A stretch of DNA of 64,000 bases, from NCBI GenBank assembly GCA_943367715.1, contig CALRJY020000006.1, positions 1 through 64,000 on the forward strand, in the 5' to 3' direction. Below are positions 44,912 through 53,414 of this stretch, in pieces. How positions within the stretch are numbered: position 1 is the first letter of the stretch; the number at the start of each line of letters is the position of its first letter. The notes beneath the pieces are model-generated. The model ran no database searches and was not told the DNA's origin. It worked only from the letters and a program-made list of their open reading frames with translations. This DNA comes from JAEYXS01 sp943367715. GTDB taxonomy: Bacteria; Verrucomicrobiota; Verrucomicrobiia; Limisphaerales; JAEYXS01. A program made the translations under genes and the position numbers.

Positions 44912-45715
44912 TCAGGTTTTGGCGCGTGACCAGTTCATGGCCGCCGCAGCGTTCTCGCGCAGGTGCGTGACATTGATCGTACCGGCCACGAGAGAAGAGA
45001 CTTCCGGTAGATCCAAGGCAGCATGCACGCACGTCTCAACCAGATTCTTTCCTGTGCTCGGTTGGTGCAGATTGCCGGATAATAGTGCGCGTTTGAGCAA
45101 GGCGGCTTTGCCCTGACGTCCCGCAGCACGGATGACTTCCTCTTGCGCGCGATACTCGAAATTCCACGCGACCATCACGGCATCGCTCAGCTCCACGGCT
45201 TTCATCCCGCCCTCGAGGGTCATGGAGGACACGCCGTAATAGCGGAGCAGGCCTTTCGTTTTCAATTTCGCCAACGTCTCCAACGCGGGAGAACCGGTGA
45301 TGGCGCTCAGGTCATCCGGTGCGCAATGCAGCATCACGAGATCCAATCGATCCGTGTGCAGGCGCTGTAGGCTGCGGGTGACGCTGCGCTCCACGCCTTC
45401 CGCGCTGAACTCGTAATGGGATTCGCCGTTCGTAAAGTCTTCACCCACCTTGCTCATCAGCAGAAAACGATCGCGACGGCCTTGGAGCAACTTGCCGACG
45501 CGCTCCTCGGAGATGCCGTAGGCGGGTGCGGTATCAATGACGTTGATGCCGAGGGATTCGGCGGTGTCCAGCAATTGCGTGAGGGTTTCATCCGAGGGCA
45601 ATTCAAAGGGTGCATATTTCACCTTTTGATTGCGCCCCCATTTCACAGTGCCAAGGCCGATGACACTGCCGCGCAGGTCGAGCTGGCCGAATTGACGCTG
45701 AGGCACGGTGTTCAT
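44912..45715 (-). CDS. Aldo/keto reductase
   Basis: 267 residues from ATG 45715. The catalytic tetrad is present in family order: Asp in 'NVIDTAPAYG', Tyr in the same motif, Lys in 'LLMSKVGEDF' and His in 'LVMLHCAPDD'. The start overlaps the stop of the upstream FAD oxidase (ATGA), so the two are coupled. The coupled enzymes may act on the same metabolite, with one producing or removing a carbonyl. Substrate not predictable. Confidence 0.88.
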   Translation of the reverse strand: MNTVPQRQFGQLDLRGSVIGLGTVKWGRNQKVKYAPFELPSDETLTQLLDTAESLGINVIDTAPAYGISEERVGKLLQGRRDRFLLMSKVGEDFTNGESHYEFSAEGVERSVTRSLQRLHTDRLDLVMLHCAPDDLSAITGSPALETLAKLKTKGLLRYYGVSSMTLEGGMKAVELSDAVMVAWNFEYRAQEEVIRAAGRQGKAALLKRALLSGNLHQPSTGKNLVETCVHAALDLPEVSSLVAGTINVTHLRENAAAAMNWSRAKT

Positions 45716-46911
45716 AGCCGGATCCACTTGAGAGATTGCTGCCACGGCAGTTTACCCACTTCCGCGGCGGGCAGTTTGGAGAAGTCTCCGGCTGCGGTCG
45801 GCTGAAGCCCTAGAGCGGGTAAGGACTTCATGACGTGGTCCGCGAGCAACGGCGCGTAAACGAGCTTGGTCGGCCACGCGATGATGCTGTTGCCCTTTGC
45901 CAGCAACCTTGGCTCGGGTGGCAATTGGCTTTTCGGATCACGCGGCTCGGCACGATCCACAGCGAAGCAGGCCCACTCCACTTCGTTCCAGTTGAGCGAG
46001 GGGAAGATGCTCTCCATCTCCGACTTCGCGCGCTTGAGCGTGTCCGCATCACTCATGGCCGCGCCTTTCTCGGCGATCTCGCCACCGAGATACCAGACCC
46101 ATTTGCCTTCGTGCGGATGCGAGGTGATGGTCGCGCGTGGTTTGGGGCTGGTAGTGACGCAGTGACCGTAAACAGGTTGTGGCAAACCCTTCGCGAGAAC
46201 CATGCGCAAGGGACGACGTTGGGTAACTTCCATACCGAAGCCAAGAGCGACGGCAGCTTGTTCATTGCCTTCACCCGCAGTGAAAACAAAAGCCCCCGCT
46301 TCGAGACGAATTGTTCGCCCGCCAGCGATGCTTACTTCCAAGGCATCGACACCTTTGTCGCTCGTGTGAAATTTTTGGATCTGTCCGATGATGGCGCGGC
46401 CACGCAACGGTTTAGCCAAACCTTGCACGACGGTTTGGATATCGAGGATGGCTTCCTTCACCGCGTAGAGGGAGCCGCTGGGAGGATTGGCCTTCAGTAC
46501 TTCCGGCCAACGTTCCTTGGGCACATCTTCCACTTCACCTTGCATTGCCTTGCCGGCCATCGAGGAAGTGAAGCCGCCCACCAACCGGTCGCGCGACCAG
46601 AGATATTGATGGGGAGAAAGCACCTTCACGGCGCTGAGGTCCAGTTCGCCTTTGCCCGCCAGGCAATCCATCCAGCGCGGTGGCAGCGTCTTCAGTTGCT
46701 GGGCGATTTCCCGATTGCTGCCATCGATGCCGTACTTCACGCCGCTGTGCATGATGCCTTGAGAGGCCAGTGTCTGGACGGCACCGAGCGCGACCGATTC
46801 CAGTAACAGCACATTCCAGCCAGCTTGCAGGAGCCGGTTCGCGGTCCAAAGACCGGCGATGCCGCCGCCTACGATCAAGATGTCACAACGATATGTAGCC
46901 ACAAAATTCAC
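45712..46911 (-). CDS. FAD-dependent oxidoreductase (DAO family)
   Basis: 399 residues, GTG start at 46911. The FAD-binding beta-alpha-beta 'CDILIVGGGIAGLWTANRLLQAGWNVLLLES' lies at about 9-39; 'QGIMHSGVKYGIDGSN' and the later 'GAFVFTAGEGNEQAAVALGF' are DAO-family-like. The final region ends 'WPTKLVYAPLLADHVM', an FAD-contact position in the family. It is upstream of and coupled to the aldo/keto reductase. Amine, 2-hydroxyacid or glycerol-3-phosphate-type substrates are possible. Confidence 0.85.
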   Translation of the reverse strand: MNFVATYRCDILIVGGGIAGLWTANRLLQAGWNVLLLESVALGAVQTLASQGIMHSGVKYGIDGSNREIAQQLKTLPPRWMDCLAGKGELDLSAVKVLSPHQYLWSRDRLVGGFTSSMAGKAMQGEVEDVPKERWPEVLKANPPSGSLYAVKEAILDIQTVVQGLAKPLRGRAIIGQIQKFHTSDKGVDALEVSIAGGRTIRLEAGAFVFTAGEGNEQAAVALGFGMEVTQRRPLRMVLAKGLPQPVYGHCVTTSPKPRATITSHPHEGKWVWYLGGEIAEKGAAMSDADTLKRAKSEMESIFPSLNWNEVEWACFAVDRAEPRDPKSQLPPEPRLLAKGNSIIAWPTKLVYAPLLADHVMKSLPALGLQPTAAGDFSKLPAAEVGKLPWQQSLKWIRL

Positions 46912-46934
46912 TTCAAACTAACACACTCGCGATT

Positions 46935-47190
46935 GTTACGCGCTGTGCTTCGACTCACTCCTCACCCGGTTCCGCTTGGGCGGAACCGGCCTCTCCTCAT
47001 TAGAGGAGAGGCAACATTTCACGCACAATAGCAATCCGAGGCTTATTCTGTTTGTGCGTGGTCTCGCTCTTTCCTCAACAAAAGACATCGTGAGAAAAGG
47101 ACCGATTAAAATTTTTGTCGGCTCTGCTTGTTCGTGAGGTTGCTTTCCCCTCATCCCGGCCTTCTCCCTTGGGGAGAAGGAGAAGCTGGT
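46935..47190. repeat. Dispersed hairpin repeat R2, copy 2 (fills the 46912-47251 gap)
   Basis: 46944-47022 matches 950-1028: GCTTCGACTCACTCCTCACC, then a GTTCCGC/GCGGAAC hairpin, CCTCTCCT/AGAGGAGAGG and AACATTT. Where copy 1 has an A:T pair closing the GTTCCGC stem, copy 2 has G:C, a compensatory change. A further CCTTCTCCCTTGGGGAGAAGG hairpin lies at about 47158-47180. No gene seen in this gap. Confidence 0.75.
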
Positions 47191-47251
47191 CACATTCTGC
47201 TGAAACTTGGGAACGCTTTGGCCACGGCACCACTGTTCGTCTGCTTGAATC

Positions 47252-49981
47252 TTACTGCCCGGCGCCATCCGCGCCGCCGCCGTCCAGATCGATGAGAATA
47301 TCACGCGGTTCGGCACCTTTGCTCGGGCCGACGATGCCGCGGTTCTCGAGTTCATCCATAATGCGCGCGGCGCGGGTGTAGCCGAGGCGCAAGCGCCGTT
47401 GCAACAAGGACACGCTGGCCTTCTGCTCGCTACGGATGACCTCGATGCATTGCTCGATGATGTCTTCATCTTCATCGCCCGCACCGCCACCACCACCGCC
47501 GGAGCCGCCATCGGAACTGCTCGCCGGCTTCTGCAATTGCTGATGGATCTCCATCTCGTAGCTGGGCTTGCCCTGCTTGGCGATGAAGTCCACGGCGCAC
47601 TGGATCTCATGATCCGTGATGAGCACGCCTTGCGCACGGATGAGCTTCGCGGAACCGGGCGGCAGATAAAGCATGTCGCCTTTGCCCAACAGATTATGCG
47701 CACCCATCGCATCAAGAATCGTGCGTGAATCCACGCGGGACGCCACCTGGAAGGCGATACGCGCGGGGATGTTCGCCTTGATGACACCGGTGATGACGTC
47801 CACGGACGGACGTTGCGTGGCGACGATACAATGGATGCCGGCGGCGCGCGCCATCTGCGTGATACGGGCGATGGCCATCTCCACATCGGCCGGGGCCACG
47901 AGCATCAAGTCCGCGAGCTCGTCGATGATCACCACGATGTAGCTGAGCTTCTCCGGGATGATGATGTCATCCTCACGCGGCACTACGATCTCTTCATCCA
48001 GTTCCACGGCGAAACCATCCGCACCCGCTTCGATGCGTTCCTTCTTCGCCGTGAGCGGCAGTTCCAGCTCGTTGGACTGCGCCTTCGGTTTGTCCTTCGG
48101 ACGTTCGTTGAAAGACTTGATGTTGCGCACGCCGACCTTCGCGAAGATCTGGTAGCGCTTCTCCATCTCATTCACCACCCAACGCAAGGCCAGGATCACC
48201 TTCTTCGGATCGGTCACCACGGGCACCACCAAGTGCGGCAGCACATTGTATTGCTGCAACTCAACGACCTTCGGATCGATCATCACGAAGCGGACCTGAT
48301 CGGGACCGAACTTGTAGAGCAGCGAGCCGACGATGGAATTGATGCAAACGGATTTACCGGAGCCCGTGCTGCCGGCGATGAGCAAGTGCGGCATCTCCGC
48401 GAGGTCCGCGATGATGGGGTTGCCATACACGTCCTTGCCGAGCGCGAGCGGGATGCGTGCTTTGCTGTTCTTCCACTCGGGCGATTCCAGCAGGTCACGC
48501 ATGATGACCTTCGTCTTCACCAGGTTCGGCACTTCCACACCCACGGAACTCTTGCCCGGCACCGGCGCCAAAATATTGATGCGTTCTGCCTTCAGCGCGG
48601 CGGCGATGTTGTTGTTCAACCCCGCGATCTTCTCCAGCTTCACGCCGGGCGCGGGATGCAATTCGTAACGAGTGATCGTCGGCCCCTTCGTGATGTCGCC
48701 AAGCTGCACCTCGATGCCGAATTGCGCGAGCGTGTTCTGCATCAAGCGCGCGTTGGCCATCAGCTCTTCCTTCGACTCCGTAGGCTTCACGTTCTGGTCC
48801 GGATACTGGAAGAAATCCATGGGCGGCAACTGGTAGTTACCGATGAGGGGCACGGACGCGACGGTGATGGGCTTGTTCTTCTTGGGACCCGGCTTGGGCT
48901 TGATGATCGGCAGCGGCTCGTCCACTTCGGGCAAGGGCTTCAGCGAAGCGGCGCTGTCTTCAGCAACTTCCATGGAACGCACTTCCGCGATGACGGGTTC
49001 GGCGGTCTTGGCCGGAGATTTGCCGCCCAAGATGTCAGCGGTGGTGGCAGCAGGGATTTCCGTGGCGCGGATGACATCGCCCACGTGCATGGGGGCAGTT
49101 TCGGGAGCGGTGGATTTGCCTTTGCCCTTTTTGGGAGCGGCAGCTTCTTCGGGACGGGCCACGGGGACGCTGAGATCGCGCACGGTCGGTTCGGGAACCG
49201 GCTGCATGTCGGCACCGAGCACGGGTTTCTTCGCGACCACTTCCTCATCTTCCACATCGCGGGCCACCTTCTCTTCGCGAGCGACTTCTTCTTTGAGCTT
49301 CTTGGCCTGCTTCTCAAGTTCGCGGGCTCGCTTCTCCAGTTCCTTCTCGCTCAGGTCGGGCCGGCCAGTGGCCAGCGTGTTATCGGCACCGGCACCACCG
49401 AAGTTCGGCTTGAAGTCGCGGGCGAGGGCCAAGACTTCCTTGAACGTATGATTGGTCAGGTAGAGCAGACCGATGAGATAGAGGATCAGGATGATGATGG
49501 TGGCTCCGGCGGTGCCGCAGTATGAAAACGGGAACTTGTGCAGGGCCATGCCCAGCACGCCGCCAGCACTCGGCGCGTTCAAGGTCTTGCGCAACGTCTC
49601 CAGCGGGCCACCAAAAAGCTGAAAAGCCTCCATGGTGACGATGATCATGACGAGAGCCCAGCCCCAGCGGCGGTTCAAATAGGCCAACGAAGGGATGAAC
49701 TGGGCCAGGCCGTACAACAGGAGAAAGCAAGGGATCAAATAGCCGGCAGCACCAAAGGTGAAGAAAGCCGCATTGGCGAGATAGGCGCCGATCAAGCCGA
49801 TCCAATTGTGGATCACCCGGGTTTCGGTGCCCGATTCCACCTTATTGACGTCCAGGTCCGCAGGGTTATGGGAAAACAAGGAAAGGAACAGCAAGGCGGC
49901 GACGCCGATGAGCACGATGCCGATGACATCATGCAAACCGTGGCCCTTGCTGCTATTTTCTTCCGAATCCTTACGCGGCAT
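47252..49981 (-). CDS. ftsK: FtsK/SpoIIIE-type DNA translocase
   Basis: 909 residues. Four to five N-terminal membrane segments (about 20-190) are followed by a long charged linker rich in Lys, Glu and Ala (about 210-395), then the motor: 'LIAGSTGSGKSVCINSIVGSLL' (Walker A near 537), 'VVIIDELADLMLV' (Walker B), 'ATQRPSVDVITGVIKANIPARIAF'. The C-terminal winged-helix gamma domain ('SVSLLQRRLRLGYTRAARIMDELENRGIVG') recognises KOPS-like DNA. It pumps chromosome termini at the division septum. All parts are present. Confidence 0.95.
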   Translation of the reverse strand: MPRKDSEENSSKGHGLHDVIGIVLIGVAALLFLSLFSHNPADLDVNKVESGTETRVIHNWIGLIGAYLANAAFFTFGAAGYLIPCFLLLYGLAQFIPSLAYLNRRWGWALVMIIVTMEAFQLFGGPLETLRKTLNAPSAGGVLGMALHKFPFSYCGTAGATIIILILYLIGLLYLTNHTFKEVLALARDFKPNFGGAGADNTLATGRPDLSEKELEKRARELEKQAKKLKEEVAREEKVARDVEDEEVVAKKPVLGADMQPVPEPTVRDLSVPVARPEEAAAPKKGKGKSTAPETAPMHVGDVIRATEIPAATTADILGGKSPAKTAEPVIAEVRSMEVAEDSAASLKPLPEVDEPLPIIKPKPGPKKNKPITVASVPLIGNYQLPPMDFFQYPDQNVKPTESKEELMANARLMQNTLAQFGIEVQLGDITKGPTITRYELHPAPGVKLEKIAGLNNNIAAALKAERINILAPVPGKSSVGVEVPNLVKTKVIMRDLLESPEWKNSKARIPLALGKDVYGNPIIADLAEMPHLLIAGSTGSGKSVCINSIVGSLLYKFGPDQVRFVMIDPKVVELQQYNVLPHLVVPVVTDPKKVILALRWVVNEMEKRYQIFAKVGVRNIKSFNERPKDKPKAQSNELELPLTAKKERIEAGADGFAVELDEEIVVPREDDIIIPEKLSYIVVIIDELADLMLVAPADVEMAIARITQMARAAGIHCIVATQRPSVDVITGVIKANIPARIAFQVASRVDSRTILDAMGAHNLLGKGDMLYLPPGSAKLIRAQGVLITDHEIQCAVDFIAKQGKPSYEMEIHQQLQKPASSSDGGSGGGGGGAGDEDEDIIEQCIEVIRSEQKASVSLLQRRLRLGYTRAARIMDELENRGIVGPSKGAEPRDILIDLDGGGADGAGQ

Positions 49982-50069
49982 GGGGGAAGACTAGGAAAAG
50001 TGGCCTCGCCGCGCAACAACGCAGGGCAAAGATATTGCGAAAGGGTTTTGGGGCGTCAGAGCGGTTTTA

Positions 50070-50225
50070 AAAATACTATAGCCGAGTGGCTGAACAGCCT
50101 GGTAAGCGGTCTTTTTGGGTTCTGGCTTCGTTTCGGCTCAGTCACAGGATCCTTGGAACCTGCTCCTTCGCCAAAGCCTCGCCAGAACCCAAAAATCCTC
50201 GCTCCACCCAGCTATATTATTTTTC
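50070..50225. repeat. Imperfect long inverted repeat (in the 49982-50297 gap)
   Basis: TTTTTGGGTTCTGGC at about 50109-50123 is the exact inverse of GCCAGAACCCAAAAA at about 50181-50195, and outside it CTATAGCCGAGTGG at about 50081 pairs roughly with CCACCCAGCTATAT at about 50205-50218. The whole could fold as one long stem or be a miniature mobile element. No tRNA fold or gene was found in this gap. Confidence 0.5.
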
Positions 50226-50249
50226 AAATCGCTCCAACGGAAAAGAAAA

Positions 50250-50275
50250 AGGCGGCTCCGGGGAGCCGCCTTTGA
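50250..50275 (-). terminator. Terminator of the MFS gene
   Basis: Stem AAGGCGGCTCC with GGAGCCGCCTT, followed on the minus strand by TTTCTTTTCC, 23 nt beyond the MFS stop codon. Confidence 0.85.
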
Positions 50276-50297
50276 AGAATACAGATCTAACGGTTCA

Positions 50298-51869
50298 TCA
50301 AGCCACCGGGCCTTTAACCCCGCCACTGGCTTTTTCACCCGAAATCTCCAGCGCTTTGTAGCCGCCAGTGGACTTGAAGTAGAGAATGAGCAGCAAGTAG
50401 AGCCCCGCCATGACCAAGGGCACGTAGGAGGTCAGCTTAAGCGCCATTTGACCGCCGAACACACCGGCTTTTTGCACCGGTGCTTTGTCCTCGGCGGCGG
50501 CTGGCTTGGCAGTTTCCCACCAAGCGGCCAGCTTGGCATGATTCTCATCAGTTTTGTTCTCCTTCTTCAGGAGTTCACCCGCACGGGCGAGTTCTTTGCC
50601 GCCGTCTTCCAAAATGCCGACTTTGGCGCCATCAAGACCAACAGTCTTGAACGTCATGAAGCTGTTCTCGTTGGCCGCCTTGTAACGGTCATAGGCAGCC
50701 GGAGCCTGTTCCTGCAGGTTCTTGGACGCATTGAAGTCCTGCTTGAAACCGATGGCCGGGCCACCCAGCAAACCGGCCGAGAGCATGCCTACGCCACCTA
50801 ACATACCGATGGCGACGGCGCCGCCTTTCGGGAAGCGTTCCGAAGCCACGGCCAGCATCGTGGGCCAAAGAAAGGTCTTGCCGAGTGCATAAACCGTGGC
50901 GGCGATGACACACACGACGGCGGACGTGGCCGCGCCGAGCAGTTGCAAGCCGGTGAAGCCGAGAACCGCGCTGACGAAGAGCAGGCCCAACGGCGAAATC
51001 TTATGCACAATCGGTCCGGCGAAGAACCGCAGGGCGAACATGAGCAGGGAAGTGTAGGAGAAGAGCATCAGACCCTTCATCGGGTCACCCATGATGGAAC
51101 CGGTGATCTTGCTGATCCAAGAATCCGTGCCCAGTTCCACATAACCAACCAGGGCGTGGATGAGGAGCAGCACCAGCATCAACGGCGCGAACACCGTGCC
51201 GATCATCTCACCCAGCGTGACACCAGCCGAAGCGGCTTCCGATTTCGGGAATTTCTGGCCAAAGAGCATGAAGCCGTACATCAGCACCGGGATGAGGAAC
51301 AGAGACATCTGAATCTTCCAATCCACCGCGTGTGCGGTGACCGTACCGGAGGGATCAACTTTTGCCGCCATGAAAGCAGAGGCCACACTGCCCAGCACCA
51401 AGCCGGCCGGCCAGCCCGCGTGCAGGATGTTGAGGTAATGGGTCTTGTTCTTCGGGAACAGCGTAGCGGTCAAGGGATTCACCACAGCTTCACAGAGTCC
51501 GTTGCCGACGGCGAAAATGAACATGCCCCAGAAAAGGCAGTTGTAGGCGGCCTCTTTGCCTCCCGAGGCAAACGCTGCCGGAGCCGCCAACGTGACCACG
51601 GCTGAGACCACATGAAGCACGAACGCCGTGATCATGAGCTTGCCGTAACCAACCTTGTCCGCGATAAGCGAACTCAGAATGATGACGACGCCGAAGCCGG
51701 TCAGACCACCACCGGTGATCGTTCCCAGTTCCGTCATGGTGAAGCCGAACTGCTCGGCCCATTGGCCCAAAATGCCGCCACGAACTGAGTAGCCGACACC
51801 AGCGGCCAAAATGGCCATGAAGCCTGCCCAAAGCAGACGTTTTGCGTTAGGAGCTATTCCATTATCCAT
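50298..51869 (-). CDS. MFS transporter
   Basis: 523 residues with about 12 membrane segments; the first half begins 'RLLWAGFMAILAAGVGYSVRGGILGQWAEQFGFTMTELGTI' and includes 'ALRFFAGPIVHKISPLG' as the inter-repeat loop. A roughly 95-residue soluble insertion near the C-terminus ('DFNASKNLQEQAPAAYDRYKAANENSF' to 'ETAKPAAAEDKAPVQ') precedes the last helices. This architecture is common in Verrucomicrobia and Planctomycetes beside Gfo/Idh/MocA genes, so a sugar or sugar-acid substrate is inferred. Last gene of the 54.5-50.3 kb minus-strand cluster. Confidence 0.85.
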   Translation of the reverse strand: MDNGIAPNAKRLLWAGFMAILAAGVGYSVRGGILGQWAEQFGFTMTELGTITGGGLTGFGVVIILSSLIADKVGYGKLMITAFVLHVVSAVVTLAAPAAFASGGKEAAYNCLFWGMFIFAVGNGLCEAVVNPLTATLFPKNKTHYLNILHAGWPAGLVLGSVASAFMAAKVDPSGTVTAHAVDWKIQMSLFLIPVLMYGFMLFGQKFPKSEAASAGVTLGEMIGTVFAPLMLVLLLIHALVGYVELGTDSWISKITGSIMGDPMKGLMLFSYTSLLMFALRFFAGPIVHKISPLGLLFVSAVLGFTGLQLLGAATSAVVCVIAATVYALGKTFLWPTMLAVASERFPKGGAVAIGMLGGVGMLSAGLLGGPAIGFKQDFNASKNLQEQAPAAYDRYKAANENSFMTFKTVGLDGAKVGILEDGGKELARAGELLKKENKTDENHAKLAAWWETAKPAAAEDKAPVQKAGVFGGQMALKLTSYVPLVMAGLYLLLILYFKSTGGYKALEISGEKASGGVKGPVA

Positions 51870-51927
51870 ATAAATTTGTGCTTTCTTGGGTTCGAGGCGA
51901 AAGTTTATGCAATACCCGGGGCCAAAC

Positions 51928-53049
51928 TCAAAGCGTAAACTTTGGCAGATTCACGATTTTGCCGCCTTTCAGGGCTGATTCATGGGCGCACAGGCCCACA
52001 CAGGTCCAGTTGGCGGACTGTTTTGCATTCGGGAATGGCTCGCGTTTTTCAGCCAGGGCGTTCGCGAATTCGTTCGCCAGGTGCGGATGGCTGCCGCCAT
52101 GGCCGCTTCCTTGGGTGAAGCTCAGGTGCGTCTTCTTCGCGGAATCGTAAACACCTTGCGTCGTGTATTTCGCGATGCTCTTGGGCAGGCGCTTGGCGAA
52201 GTCTGGGCATTTCACGGGCTTAGGGATCTTCGGTTCCGGCTTCTTGGCCGTATGGATGACCAACGGCTCATGCTCGACGAGCGGCCATTCCACGGACTTC
52301 TTGTCGCCATACACGTCGATGCTCTCGCGGTATTGGCGCGCGGTATCGAAGAGGCTGCGGATGATGCGGGCGTTGACGTCGGTGCCCGCAAACTTGATGT
52401 GCGCCGTCTCGACGGCGAAGGGCGAGCCGTATTTCTCGGTCAATTCCTTGCGGATGGTGCCGGAGCCGAAGCAGCTCACGTATTCCGCCGGTTTGCCGAT
52501 GAGGCCGGCCACGGGGCCGACGCAATGGGTCGCATACCACATCGGCGGGAGGCCCGGCCAGTAATTCGGCCAGCCGTCCATGTCCTGCTGGTGCGAGGCC
52601 TGCACGAATTGCAGCTTGCCGAGTTCGCCGTTATCCAAAAGCTCCTTCATGAACAGGTATTCCCGGGCATACACCACGGTCTCCATCATCATGTATTTCA
52701 GGCCCGTTTTCTTCACGAGTTCCACGATCTTTTTGCAATCCTCGATGCTCGTCGCCATCGGCACCGTGCAGGCGACGTGCTTGCCGGCCTTTAACGCCGC
52801 GATGGACATCCAGGCGTGATCCGGGATGGGCGAATTGATATGCACCGCATCCACGTTCGGGTCCTTGAGCATCTCCGCGAAGTCGGTGTAACGCTTCTCC
52901 ACGCCGAAGTAATCGCCCACGGCGTTCAGCTTCTTCGGGTCGCGCTGGCAGATGGCATAGCAGGTGGTGTGCGGATGTTTCTGCCAGAGGGGGATGAATT
53001 CCGCCCCAAAGCCCAGACCGACGATCGCGATATTCAGTTTTTTGCTCAT
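51928..53049 (-). CDS. Gfo/Idh/MocA family oxidoreductase 1
   Basis: 373 residues. Rossmann start 'KLNIAIVGLGFGAEFIPLWQKHP', 'VDAVHINSPIPDHAWMSIAALKAGKHVACTVPMATSIEDC' and the C-terminal beta-sheet domain. The usual 'EKP' motif with the catalytic Lys is replaced by 'TVP' here, as in a subgroup of these proteins. The family uses NAD(P) to oxidise or reduce sugars and derivatives. It is 58 nt upstream of the MFS gene in the same direction, so uptake and catabolism of one compound is likely. Confidence 0.87.
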   Translation of the reverse strand: MSKKLNIAIVGLGFGAEFIPLWQKHPHTTCYAICQRDPKKLNAVGDYFGVEKRYTDFAEMLKDPNVDAVHINSPIPDHAWMSIAALKAGKHVACTVPMATSIEDCKKIVELVKKTGLKYMMMETVVYAREYLFMKELLDNGELGKLQFVQASHQQDMDGWPNYWPGLPPMWYATHCVGPVAGLIGKPAEYVSCFGSGTIRKELTEKYGSPFAVETAHIKFAGTDVNARIIRSLFDTARQYRESIDVYGDKKSVEWPLVEHEPLVIHTAKKPEPKIPKPVKCPDFAKRLPKSIAKYTTQGVYDSAKKTHLSFTQGSGHGGSHPHLANEFANALAEKREPFPNAKQSANWTCVGLCAHESALKGGKIVNLPKFTL

Positions 53050-53244
53050 GGTGACCCTTTATAAAAACGTGCCGAAAGTCCCGCCCTAAGGGCGCAAGAA
53101 GCCCGCTGCAAAAGACTTTCGGTAACGCATGCATTGACAACCTTGGACCCCCTGACTGTCAACGGCAAAGTCCCCGGTTCACCGCGCAAAACCCACACAA
53201 ACCCTCAGAAAAACCACATGCAGGTTGCACCTGCGGGCCACCTT

Positions 53245-53414
53245 TTGGAGGGAGCGTGCCCGTCTCGGGCACAGCAACGTGAAATGGTCAGATGGTTAGC
53301 AGAAGGACAAGGGTATCCAATCGAAAGACCCTTCTTTGCGAGCGGTCTCTTTGCGAAAGGGGACTGCTCTTGCTTAGGTACGTTGCTGTGCCCGAGACGG
53401 GCACGCTCCTCCAA
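53245..53414. repeat. 170-nt element with 35/36-bp inverted ends (in the 53050-53414 gap)
   Basis: The left arm 53245-53280 and right arm 53380-53414 are inverse complements with a single one-base indel. Each arm also contains its own palindrome GTGCCCGTCTCGGGCAC. The right arm abuts the stop codon of the downstream-coordinate dehydrogenase gene. The 99-nt interior has no frame of note. It could be a miniature inverted-repeat element or a pair of terminator/attenuator hairpins. Confidence 0.7.

Noticed and set aside
47813..49525. 570-residue open frame opposite ftsK
   Set aside because: It is wholly antisense to a gene with all FtsK motifs and translates to His/Arg/Asp-rich low-complexity protein.
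50080..50200. tRNA-Ser-like opening 'GCCGAGTGGCTGAA'
   Set aside because: No anticodon arm, T-loop (GTTCGAATC) or acceptor pairing could be drawn; the sequence is part of an inverted repeat.
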